This document shows, one piece after another, positions 50,671 to 58,513 of a stretch of 64,000 nt of DNA. Origin of the DNA: Kribbella kalugense (GTDB taxonomy: Bacteria > Actinomycetota > Actinomycetes > Propionibacteriales > Kribbellaceae); NCBI RefSeq assembly GCF_004365875.1, contig NZ_SODF01000001.1, positions 248,001 through 312,000 on the forward strand, read 5' to 3'. Every line of letters starts with the position of its first letter. Position 1 is the stretch's first letter. The notes beneath the pieces were generated by a model. That model did not search any database. It worked only from the letters and a program-made list of their open reading frames with translations, and had not been told where the DNA came from. The position numbers and the translations under genes were made by a program.

Positions 50671-53396
50671 AGCGTGTGGATGCCGCTCACCGGCACGAGC
50701 TCACCGGCGACCGGGACGCCTTCGCTCGTCGGTGGGATCTGCAGCGTGCTCAGGACCTCGCCGTGCAGCGGGTCGTCCAGGCGGAGCTCGATGGTGGCGG
50801 GCGAGTCGCTGCGGTTGGCGACGCGTGCCTGGTAGGTCGCCGGTCCAAGCACGATGTCGTTGAATGCCAGCCAGGCTCGGGGTTCCAGCGAGACGACCGC
50901 ATCGGTCGTCAGGGTGATCGCGCAGTAGTCGTCGAAGCTGGTCGCGGCGAGCCGTTCGAGTGTCCGCGGCGGGATGCGTTCGCCACGGACGTCGAGGGTC
51001 GTGGTCAGTCGGAGGTCGGTGCTCGACCGGCCGACCATGATGCAGTGACTGGCGGACTCGACGCAGTGACGGTCGCGCGTCACGTCCCAGAATCCGAGGT
51101 CTGCAGCGGCCACGGTCAGCTCGACTTCGACAGTCTCGCCAGGCGCCGGCGACAATCGCCGGAAACCACGCAGCTGTCGCAGTGGTTGCTTGACCCGTGA
51201 ATGCTGCTGCCGGGTGTAGAGCTGGGCGATCTCGGTGCCGTGCCGGTCGCCGGTGTTCGTGACGGTGAACGTCACCGTGACCTCGCCGTCCGCCGAGATC
51301 GACGGGGCGCTCAGCCGTAGATCGCCGTACGTGAACAACGTGTAGCTCAGGCCGTGGCCGAAGGGGTAGAGCGGAGTGCCCCGGTAGTACAGGTACGTCG
51401 CGTCCGTGCTGATGATGTCGTAGTCGAGCAGGTCGGGCAGGTTCGCGGCGGAGTCGTACCAGGTCTGGGTCAGACGTCCGGCCGGGTTGTGGTCGCCGAA
51501 GAGTACGTCGGCCAGCGCGCGACCGTACTCCTGCCCGCCGTGGGCGGACCAGAGGATCGCCGGCAGGTGCTGCTGCGCCCAGCCGATCCCGAACGGATAG
51601 CTGCTGCTCAGCACCAGCACCGTGCGGGCGTTCGCTGCGTGGACCTGGCGGATCAGCCGATCCTGAGCCGCGGGCAGGTCGAGACTGTCCCGATCCTCGG
51701 TCTCGCGTCCGTTCACCAGCGGGTGGTTGCCGGCGACAACGATCGCCACGTCCGCGCGGGCCGCGAGCTCGGCCGCCTGCGCCGCGCCGTCGGCGACGAC
51801 GTCGAGCTCGAACGCGGTCGCGTGATCGGCCAGGCTGACCACGCCGTCCGGGCCGGCGTGAAGGTAGCGATCACTGTGCAGGTGCTGGATCAGCACGGTG
51901 CCGGCCAGGTGCACGAGCCTGAAGGTCTGTTTGACTTCCCAGCCGTTCGGGCCGGGCTGATCCGCGACGAGCTCACCGTCGTCGCTCGCACTCAGATGCT
52001 GCCCGTTCCGCACCGACCGCAACGCGACCGCGTCCCCACCCCAGTCGAACAGGTCGAACGCGCCCGGCTCACTATCGGCTCGCAGTACGGCGTCCGGCCC
52101 CACAGTGAGGTACGACGACGAGCCGGCGATCCGGAGCGTGATCCGGTCGACGCCCTCGCAGTACTCGACGCGCTCCCGGCCGAGTCTCTCGACGATGCCG
52201 TCCAGGGCGGTGATCTGGTACGGCAGCGTTCCGGCGTACCAGTCCTCCCGTACGGCGCCGGCGAGCGGTCCGATGACGGCGACTCGCTGGATCGAGGTGG
52301 ACAGGGGTAGGACCTGGCACTCGTGCTTGAGCAACACGATCGCCTGGCGTGCGGCGTCCTGGGCGAGCTCGCGGTGCGCCGGGCAGTTGACCAGATCGGG
52401 CTCGAGACCGCGGTACGGATCGAGCTCGGGCGGGTCGAACTCGCCGAGCCGGAGCCGGATCGCCAGCACCCGCCGTACTGCGGTGTCGATGTCCGACCAG
52501 GCGATCAGACCGCGATCGAGCGCCTCGTGGAGTCGCTCGATCGTCGGGGTGGAGTCGGTGCCGTCCTGAGTGAAGCTGTCCACGCCGGCCTTGATCGCGG
52601 CGGCGTACGCGGTCGGGCCGTCAGGCAGGTACCGCTGCAGGCCGAAGAGATTGGCGGGCGCGTACGCGTCGCTGACGACCAGCAGGTCGTCGGTGGTCCA
52701 GGTGCGGAGTACGTCGTTGATGAGTGGGCTCAGGTGGGCAGGCCGTCCGTTCACCAGGTTGTACGACGGCATCACCGCGACCGCTGCGCCGGACTCGATC
52801 GGGGTCCGGAACGCGGGCAGTTCGTACTCGTGCAGGACCCGTGGCGGCAGGTTGCTCGAGGTCGTGCAGCGGTCGGTCTCGTTGTTGTAGGCAAGGAAGT
52901 GCTTGAGGGTCGGTGCGGTCTTCAGGTACGACGGATCGTCCCCGGCCAGACCGTGCCCGTAGGCAGTGGCGATGACACCGGTCAGCCAGGGATCCTCGGC
53001 GTACCCCTCCTCGTTGCGGCCCCAGCGCGGGTCGCGGAGCGGATTGACCACCGGCGCCCAGACGTTGAGTCCGACACCGGTCGGGTCCTTCTGGTGGAAG
53101 ACGCGCACCTCGTCGCCGACGGCGTCGCCGACGGCTCGAACCAGGTCCGGGTTCCAGCTGGTGGCCAGACCGATGGCCTGCGGGAAGACCGTCGCCGGGC
53201 CGAGCCAGGCGACGCCGTGCAGCGCCTCCGTGCCGGTGCGGAACGCGTCCAGGCTGAGCCGCGGAACGGGCGGTTGGTGCTGATGCAGCAGCGCGACCTT
53301 CTCGTCCGGGGTGAGCCGGGCCAGGAGATCGTCGATCCGCTCGCCGGTCGGCCGGGCCGGGTCGCGGAACGGGTCGGACAGGGCTGGAGTACTCAT
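50619..53396 (-). CDS. GH3 beta-glucosidase/beta-xylosidase with inserted fascin-like module
   Basis: A 925-residue GH3 enzyme. N-domain barrel (20-310) with WGRNEEGYAEDPWLTG, KHFLAYNNE and nucleophile Asp243 (LLVVSDAYAP). C-domain (340-640) with Glu candidates in NGRETEDRD. A beta-trefoil fascin-like insertion interrupts the C-domain at about 415-535 (YLTVGPDAVLRAD, GQHLSASDDGEL, HSDRYLHAGPDG). A fibronectin III-like domain follows (about 690-770) and a C-terminal CBM6-like jelly roll (about 785-925). No signal peptide. It hydrolyses cello- or xylo-oligosaccharides after xylose removal. Two LacI operators lie upstream. Confidence 0.93.
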   Translation of the reverse strand: MSTPALSDPFRDPARPTGERIDDLLARLTPDEKVALLHQHQPPVPRLSLDAFRTGTEALHGVAWLGPATVFPQAIGLATSWNPDLVRAVGDAVGDEVRVFHQKDPTGVGLNVWAPVVNPLRDPRWGRNEEGYAEDPWLTGVIATAYGHGLAGDDPSYLKTAPTLKHFLAYNNETDRCTTSSNLPPRVLHEYELPAFRTPIESGAAVAVMPSYNLVNGRPAHLSPLINDVLRTWTTDDLLVVSDAYAPANLFGLQRYLPDGPTAYAAAIKAGVDSFTQDGTDSTPTIERLHEALDRGLIAWSDIDTAVRRVLAIRLRLGEFDPPELDPYRGLEPDLVNCPAHRELAQDAARQAIVLLKHECQVLPLSTSIQRVAVIGPLAGAVREDWYAGTLPYQITALDGIVERLGRERVEYCEGVDRITLRIAGSSSYLTVGPDAVLRADSEPGAFDLFDWGGDAVALRSVRNGQHLSASDDGELVADQPGPNGWEVKQTFRLVHLAGTVLIQHLHSDRYLHAGPDGVVSLADHATAFELDVVADGAAQAAELAARADVAIVVAGNHPLVNGRETEDRDSLDLPAAQDRLIRQVHAANARTVLVLSSSYPFGIGWAQQHLPAILWSAHGGQEYGRALADVLFGDHNPAGRLTQTWYDSAANLPDLLDYDIISTDATYLYYRGTPLYPFGHGLSYTLFTYGDLRLSAPSISADGEVTVTFTVTNTGDRHGTEIAQLYTRQQHSRVKQPLRQLRGFRRLSPAPGETVEVELTVAAADLGFWDVTRDRHCVESASHCIMVGRSSTDLRLTTTLDVRGERIPPRTLERLAATSFDDYCAITLTTDAVVSLEPRAWLAFNDIVLGPATYQARVANRSDSPATIELRLDDPLHGEVLSTLQIPPTSEGVPVAGELVPVSGIHTLYVVFSAADVVLESLTV

Positions 53397-53422
53397 CGGC
53401 GATCGACTCCACGGGCTGGGTG

Positions 53423-53436
53423 TCGAAGCGCTTCGA
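53423..53436. promoter_or_regulatory. LacI-type operator, GH3 promoter proximal
   Basis: Perfect 14-bp palindrome TCGAAGCGCTTCGA, 27 bp upstream of the GH3 start on the minus strand. The flanks are TG on the left and AC on the right. Confidence 0.85.
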
Positions 53437-53456
53437 ACGCTGGTCGTCGACGATGA

Positions 53457-53470
53457 TCGAAGCGCTTCGA
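53457..53470. promoter_or_regulatory. LacI-type operator, GH3 promoter distal
   Basis: Second perfect copy of TCGAAGCGCTTCGA. Centre-to-centre distance to the proximal copy is 34 bp, close to three helical turns, which would place two repressor dimers on the same face of the helix. Confidence 0.85.
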
Positions 53471-53561
53471 CAGATCGGGCGTGGAACAGAGGGTTGCATC
53501 CCGAGCGCTCACGGTCAAGACCTCACCCGGGCCTCCGGATAGGCGCTGACCGGCGGGCGCG

Positions 53562-53665
53562 GCGTACCGAAGAACGGGTAGTGGTGGGCGGCGCGGTGCC
53601 GAACGCGCCGTGGGTGCGCGGACGTGTGCGGTCGGGGGCCGACCACTACCCGTTCTTCGGTACGC
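53562..53665. repeat. Perfect 24-bp inverted repeat with 56-nt loop
   Basis: The arm at 53562-53585 (starting GCGTACCGAAGAACGGG and ending TAGTGGT) is exactly complementary to 53642-53665. The intervening 56 nt are GC-rich and contain smaller dyads (GGCGCG and CGCGCC around 53587-53610). It lies 12 bp beyond the stop of the ROK gene and 165 bp upstream of the GH3 start. A ROK transcript terminator is the simplest reading; a protein-binding or mobile-element remnant (REP/MITE-like) is an alternative. Confidence 0.8.
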
Positions 53666-53677
53666 GTCGGGCCAGGG

Positions 53678-54868
53678 TCAGCGGGTGGGGAGGTGGCCCC
53701 GGGTGAGGGGGGTGAGGGCTTGGGCGGTGGCGCCCAGGGGAGTGGCGGTGTCGGGGAGGGTGGAGGCGAGGACCGTGCAGCCGCCCGCGTCCGGAGCGAT
53801 GGTGGCCTCCCGGAGGGCTTTGTCGATGGCCGGGGTGAGGTGGTCGGCGAGCAGGGCGTAGGCGCCGCCGAGCAGCACGACCTCGGGATTGAGGACGTTG
53901 ACGAGCGCGGCGATGCCCTGGCCCAGATAGGTGCCGGCTTCGGCGAGCACCTGCGTCACCGCGATCTCCTGGGCGTCGGCGCGCCGGATCAGGTCCTCGA
54001 GCTGGAGTTGCGGATCGCTGTCGGTCCGGCCGTCCGTCCGCGCCAGGATCGACGGCAGGCTCGCCAGTGCCTCGAGACAGCCGCGCCGGCCGCAACCACA
54101 GCGCGGTCCGTCCGGGACGAGACGCAGGTGACCGATCTCCCCGACGTACCCGAGATGACCTTCGAGCGGCTTGCCGTCGGCGATGATGCCCGCTCCGACG
54201 CCGGTGTCGCCGGTGAGCCGGATCAGGTTCGCGGTCCCGGCCTGTGGGCCGTAGAGATGCTCGGCCAGCACGCCCAAGGACGCATCGTTGTCGACCGTGA
54301 CCGGGATATCCGGCCGGCCGATGGCCGCCGCCAGTTCGGCCCGCATCGGCACGTCCCGCCACCCCAGACCGGCGGCCAGTACGACGGCGCCGTCGCGATT
54401 CACCAGCCCTGGCACACCCACGGTGATGCCGAGCACCTGGCGGCCCGACGACTGCACCGCGGTGACCGCCCGGCGGGCCAGCGCGGCCAGCGCGGCGATC
54501 GTTTTCGCGGGCCCGGCGTCGACACCGGGCCCGGCGCGGTGCCAACGCAGTACCTGTCCGCCGGCCGTGTCGCAGCTGAGTGCGATCAGTCCGCGAGCGC
54601 TCACCTCGAGCCCGATCGTCGCGTACGCCGACCCGTCGAGCACGAGCAGGGTCGCCGGGCGGCCGACGTGGTTCTGGGTCTGCTGGGTCTCCCGGACCAG
54701 CCGGCGGTCGAGCAGATCGCCGACGATGCTGGTCACGGTCGCCTTGTTGAGGCCGGTCCCGGTGGCGATCGCGGCCCGCGAGCAGGGTGCCTCGCGGCGC
54801 AGGTAGCCCAGCACCGCGGCCAGGTTGGTCGCGCGGATGTGGGTGTGGTCCGCGGTCTGTGTGGTCAA
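53678..54868 (-). CDS. ROK family (XylR/NagC-type) transcriptional regulator
   Basis: A 396-residue ROK repressor. The winged helix is at residues 10-75 (TNLAAVLGYLRREAPCSRAAIATGTGLNKATVTSIVGDLLDRRLV). The sugar-kinase-like domain has the ROK zinc motif CGCGRRGCLE (about 255-264) and GEIGHL. The start is a TTG at 54868: GAGGGA is 7-12 nt upstream and the frame begins MTTQTADHTHIRATN; no ATG/GTG start fits. It is divergent from the ABC operon over a 29-bp imperfect palindrome. It probably represses the importer operon and itself until a xylose- or glucose-type ligand binds. Confidence 0.9.
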   Translation of the reverse strand: MTTQTADHTHIRATNLAAVLGYLRREAPCSRAAIATGTGLNKATVTSIVGDLLDRRLVRETQQTQNHVGRPATLLVLDGSAYATIGLEVSARGLIALSCDTAGGQVLRWHRAGPGVDAGPAKTIAALAALARRAVTAVQSSGRQVLGITVGVPGLVNRDGAVVLAAGLGWRDVPMRAELAAAIGRPDIPVTVDNDASLGVLAEHLYGPQAGTANLIRLTGDTGVGAGIIADGKPLEGHLGYVGEIGHLRLVPDGPRCGCGRRGCLEALASLPSILARTDGRTDSDPQLQLEDLIRRADAQEIAVTQVLAEAGTYLGQGIAALVNVLNPEVVLLGGAYALLADHLTPAIDKALREATIAPDAGGCTVLASTLPDTATPLGATAQALTPLTRGHLPTR

Positions 54869-54931
54869 CGTCCGTCCCTCGATCGAGTCTTGCGTCAGTT
54901 CTACACCTTGTCGGGCTGTCCGGTCTGAGCT

Positions 54932-54960
54932 AATTTGTTTGGCTACTAGCCCAACTAATT
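54932..54960. promoter_or_regulatory. ROK operator candidate in the ROK/ABC gap
   Basis: The arms AATTTGTTTGG (54932-54942) and CCCAACTAATT (54950-54960) match at 9 of 11 positions, with the central GGCTACTAGCC itself a palindrome. It is 63 bp from the ROK start and 14 bp from the SBP start, where it would overlap promoter elements such as TTGTTT. The AT-rich text stands out from the surrounding GC-rich DNA. Confidence 0.65.
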
Positions 54961-54974
54961 CTAAGGGATCGACT

Positions 54975-56642
54975 ATGACCGGACCAGTGCGTGGCGGGGC
55001 CAGCCGCCGGACGTTCATCTCCCTGCTCGGCGCGGGTGCGGCGGCTGCCGCCGGCGGGGTCACGCTGACCGGCTGCTCGGACGGCGGTTCCGGGGCGACG
55101 ACCTCCGGCCGGGCCGAGACCGAGGACAAGCTGGCCGGGCTGCTGCCGAAGTACACCGCCTACGAGCCGGTCAAGCCGGACCTCCCCGGCGAGAACGGCG
55201 CGTCGCCGGGCTTCAGCCACTACCCGAGCGAGTTCAAGCGGGCCGTGCCGGACAAGGCCGTGGCCAGCGGCAAGGAAGTCTCGGCGATGACCCCGCTGTG
55301 GAGCCCACTGCCGCCCGGCCTCGGCAACAACTCGTACTACGACGCGAACAACGAGCGGATCGGCGCGCCGGTCCGGTTCAACATCCTGAACGGCAACGAC
55401 TACGGCGACAAGCTCGGCCCGATTCTTGCGGCCGGCAACGTTCCGGAGCTGCTCTGCATCCCGGGCTGGAACATCTCCGGGCTGACCCGGTTCAGTCAGG
55501 CCGCGGACAAGCTGTTCGAGGATCTCACGCCGCACCTGGCCGGCGACAAAGTGTCGGCGTACCCGATGCTGGCGAACCTGCCGACCCGGGCCTGGGCGTA
55601 CGGCGTCTGGAACTCGCAGCTGAAGGCCGTGCCGTTCCCGTCGGACGGGTTCCCGTGGGCGCTGTTCTACCGCAAGGACGTCTTCGATCAGGTCGGCGCG
55701 GAGCCGCCGAAGAACGCCGACGACGTGCTGGCGCTGGGCAAACAACTGACCGACGCGAAGGCGGGCCGGTGGACGTTCGGCTCGGTGGCCGACGAGATGG
55801 CCCGGATGTTCGGAGCGCCGGGCGGCTGGCGCAAGGACTCCAGCGGCAAGCTGGTCAACAAGATCGAGACGCCGGAGTTCGAGGCGTCGGTGGCGTTCGT
55901 CCGGAAGCTGTTCCAATCGGGGTACGTGCATCCGGAGGTCGTCGCGAACGCCGGCGCGGACGAGAACGCGCTGTTCGAGGGCGGCAAGCTGGTGATCCGG
56001 CAGAACGGGCTGGGTGGCTGGCACGAGGCGTTGCAGCGCCAGCAGACGGCCAACCCGGCGTTCGATCCGCAGCCGGTGACCCCGTTCGCCCACGACGGCG
56101 GTACGCCGATGACCTGGGGCGGCGACCCGGCCGGCATCTTCACCTTTGTGAAGAAGGGGGTCGGCGAGGAGCGCGTGAAGGAGCTGCTCGGCGTTCTGAA
56201 CTACACCTCGGCGCCGTTCGGGACGGAGGAGTACGTGCTCTACAACTACGGCGTCGAGGGCAAGCACTACGTGAAGCAAGCGTCCGGTGCTCCGAAGCTC
56301 ACCGCACTGGGACAGAAGGAGGTCTCGCAGACGTACATCTTCCTGGGTGGCCGTCCGACGGCGATCACCGAGAGCGAGTACACGGGTTATGTCCAGTCGA
56401 TGAGTGCCTGGCAGAACGCTGCGGCCAAGGTCCGCGAGAAGAACCTGTTCGAGGGCATCAGGGTCGAGCAGCCGGCCAAGATGGCCGCGCTGGCGCAGCC
56501 GTTCGACGACGCGCTGCAGGACATTTTCCGCGGCCGCAAACCGGTCAGCGAACTGAAGACCGCCGTCAAGCAGTGGCAGACCAACGGCGGCAACGAAGGT
56601 CGCGACTTCTACGCCAAGGTCCTCAGTGACAACGGTCGTTAA
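54975..56642 (+). CDS. Extracellular solute-binding lipoprotein, oligosaccharide ABC importer
   Basis: A 555-residue family 1 binding protein of the LipO/LplA type. N-terminus has a twin-Arg pair (SRRTFISLLGAGAA) and a lipobox LTGC with Cys at about residue 34, so it may be Tat-exported and lipid-anchored. The two-lobed fold includes FPSDGFPWALFYRKDVFDQVG and TPMTWGGDPAGIF. AAGGG lies about 8 nt before the ATG. It starts the operon SBP, permease, permease, GH74, GH42. Ligand is inferred to be a xyloglucan oligosaccharide from the neighbouring enzymes, not read from the sequence. Confidence 0.92.
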   Translation: MTGPVRGGASRRTFISLLGAGAAAAAGGVTLTGCSDGGSGATTSGRAETEDKLAGLLPKYTAYEPVKPDLPGENGASPGFSHYPSEFKRAVPDKAVASGKEVSAMTPLWSPLPPGLGNNSYYDANNERIGAPVRFNILNGNDYGDKLGPILAAGNVPELLCIPGWNISGLTRFSQAADKLFEDLTPHLAGDKVSAYPMLANLPTRAWAYGVWNSQLKAVPFPSDGFPWALFYRKDVFDQVGAEPPKNADDVLALGKQLTDAKAGRWTFGSVADEMARMFGAPGGWRKDSSGKLVNKIETPEFEASVAFVRKLFQSGYVHPEVVANAGADENALFEGGKLVIRQNGLGGWHEALQRQQTANPAFDPQPVTPFAHDGGTPMTWGGDPAGIFTFVKKGVGEERVKELLGVLNYTSAPFGTEEYVLYNYGVEGKHYVKQASGAPKLTALGQKEVSQTYIFLGGRPTAITESEYTGYVQSMSAWQNAAAKVREKNLFEGIRVEQPAKMAALAQPFDDALQDIFRGRKPVSELKTAVKQWQTNGGNEGRDFYAKVLSDNGR

Positions 56643-57609
56643 GCCCCCGGTGCGGGCCGCTCGGCAGGCAGGTCCGGTGAGGGCGGAGAAGCGTACCGGT
56701 ATGGGGTTCCGGCATCGGTTGCGGCGGGACTGGCCGCTGCTGCTGATGGTGCTGCCGGTGATCGTGCTGCTCGGCCTCTTTCACTACTTCCCGACGCTGG
56801 GCAACGTGATCGCCTTCCAGGACTACTCGCCGTACGCCGGGATCCGGGGCAGCGACTTCATCGGGTTCGCGAACTTCAGCCGGATGTTCTCCGAACCCGC
56901 GTTCTGGAAAGCGGTCGCGAACACGTTGTCGATCACCGCGGTCCAGCTGGTGTTCTTCTTCCCGATCCCGATCGGGCTGGCTCTCCTGCTGAACAGTCTC
57001 TTGTCCAGCAAGCTGCGCAACCTGATCCAGGGAGTCGTGTACCTACCGCACTTCTTCTCCTGGGTGCTGGTCGTGTCGCTGTTCCAGCAGATGATCGGCG
57101 GCGCCGGTCTGCTCGCCCAGACCCTGCGGGATCACGGTCACCAGGCGGTCGACCTGATGACGAAGCCGGACACGTTCATCCTGCTCGTCACCGCGCAGTC
57201 GGTCTGGAAGGACGCGGGCTGGGGGATGATTGTGTTCCTCGCTGCGTTGTCGACCATCAACCCGGCGCTCTACGAAGCCGCCGCGGCCGACGGCGCGAAC
57301 CGGTGGCGCCGGCTGTGGCACATCACGTTGCCCGGTCTGCGGCCGGTGATCGTCCTGCTGCTGATCCTGCGGCTGGGCGACGCGCTGACGGTCGGATTCG
57401 AGCAGTTCATCTTGCAACGCAGCGCCGTCGGCGGTAACGCCGCGGAGGTGCTCGACACCTACGTCTACTACCAGGGCCTGCTCGTCGGCGACTTCGGGTA
57501 CGGCGCGGCCGCCGGACTCTTCAAGGGCGTCGTCGGCCTGGTCCTCGTCCTGCTGGCCAACCGATTCGCGCACCTGGTGGGCGAGCAGGGGGTGTATTCG
57601 CGATCATGA
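56626..57609 (+). CDS. ABC transporter permease (LplB-type)
   Basis: A 327-residue permease with six membrane helices after a cytoplasmic N-terminus of about 35 residues (LLLMVLPVIVLLGLFHYFPTLG begins helix 1). The ATPase-contact EAA loop is AAAADGANRWRRLWHITLPGL, split at about 219-240. GTG at 56626 overlaps the SBP end by 17 bp; an internal ATG would shorten the N-terminus. Its 3' end overlaps permease 2 by ATGA. LplB-type permeases handle large oligosaccharides or complex glycans and typically use a shared MsmX ATPase. Confidence 0.92.
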   Translation: MTTVVKPPVRAARQAGPVRAEKRTGMGFRHRLRRDWPLLLMVLPVIVLLGLFHYFPTLGNVIAFQDYSPYAGIRGSDFIGFANFSRMFSEPAFWKAVANTLSITAVQLVFFFPIPIGLALLLNSLLSSKLRNLIQGVVYLPHFFSWVLVVSLFQQMIGGAGLLAQTLRDHGHQAVDLMTKPDTFILLVTAQSVWKDAGWGMIVFLAALSTINPALYEAAAADGANRWRRLWHITLPGLRPVIVLLLILRLGDALTVGFEQFILQRSAVGGNAAEVLDTYVYYQGLLVGDFGYGAAAGLFKGVVGLVLVLLANRFAHLVGEQGVYSRS

Positions 57610-58511
57610 GCACAAGAGCTGTCTGGGAAGAAGAACCGACAGTTGCCGGACGGCTGGGTAAGCCGGTCGTGCTGACGCTGATCGCGCTCGCCGTGGCGTT
57701 CCCGCTGTACGTCGTGGTGGTGACGAGTCTGTCCAGCACGAAAGCAGTCACCCGGGCCGGCGGGCTGGTCGTCGTACCGCGGGAGCTGACGGTGGCGGCG
57801 TACGTGCAGCTGCTGTCGGGTGGCGTGGTCACTCGCGCTCTGCTGATCAGCGTGCTGATCACGGCGATCGGTACGGCGTTCAGCCTGGGGGTCACCGTGC
57901 TCGCGGCGTACGGGCTTTCGCGGCCGGGATCGTTGTTCCACCGGCCGTTGCTGTTCGTCGTCCTGCTGACGTTCCTGTTCGGCCCGGGCATCATCCCGAG
58001 CTACCTGCTGGTCAACTCGCTCGGGCTGATCGACCACTACGCGTCGCTGATCCTGCCGGCCGCCGTGTCGGCGTTCAACCTGATCGTGATGCGCTCGTTC
58101 TTCATGGGGATCCCGGCCGAGCTGATCGACAGTGGGCGGATCGACGGGGCAGGGGAGTTCGCGATCCTGCGCCGGATCGTGCTGCCGCTGTCGAAGGCCG
58201 TGGTCGCGGTGGTCGGGTTGTTCTACGCGGTCGGCTACTGGAACGCGTTCTTCAACGCGCTGCTCTACATCAACGACAACAACAAGTGGCCGTTGCAGAT
58301 GGTGCTGCGGACCTACATCGTCCAGCAGCAACCGCTCCCCACCGGTGCCGGTGGAGTGGTGACCGGGGCCGGACTCGGTCTGGCGCCGGCGCCCGGTCTG
58401 GCGATCAAGATGGCGATCGTGGTGATCGCGATCGTTCCCGTCCTGCTCGTCTACCCGTTCATCCAGCGGCACTTCACCAAGGGCGTCATCATCGGCGCCG
58501 TGAAAGGCTGA
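57606..58511 (+). CDS. ABC transporter permease (YtcP/LplC-type)
   Basis: A 301-residue second permease, six membrane helices (LTLIALAVAFPLYVVVVTSL is helix 1). The EAA-like loop is IDSGRIDGAGEFAILRRIVLPL (split). WNAFFNALLYINDNNKWPLQM is the usual conserved text near helix 5. Overlap ATGA with permease 1 and only 2 bp to the GH74 start. No ATP-binding gene is in the operon. Confidence 0.92.
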   Translation: MSTRAVWEEEPTVAGRLGKPVVLTLIALAVAFPLYVVVVTSLSSTKAVTRAGGLVVVPRELTVAAYVQLLSGGVVTRALLISVLITAIGTAFSLGVTVLAAYGLSRPGSLFHRPLLFVVLLTFLFGPGIIPSYLLVNSLGLIDHYASLILPAAVSAFNLIVMRSFFMGIPAELIDSGRIDGAGEFAILRRIVLPLSKAVVAVVGLFYAVGYWNAFFNALLYINDNNKWPLQMVLRTYIVQQQPLPTGAGGVVTGAGLGLAPAPGLAIKMAIVVIAIVPVLLVYPFIQRHFTKGVIIGAVKG

Positions 58512-58513
58512 CG

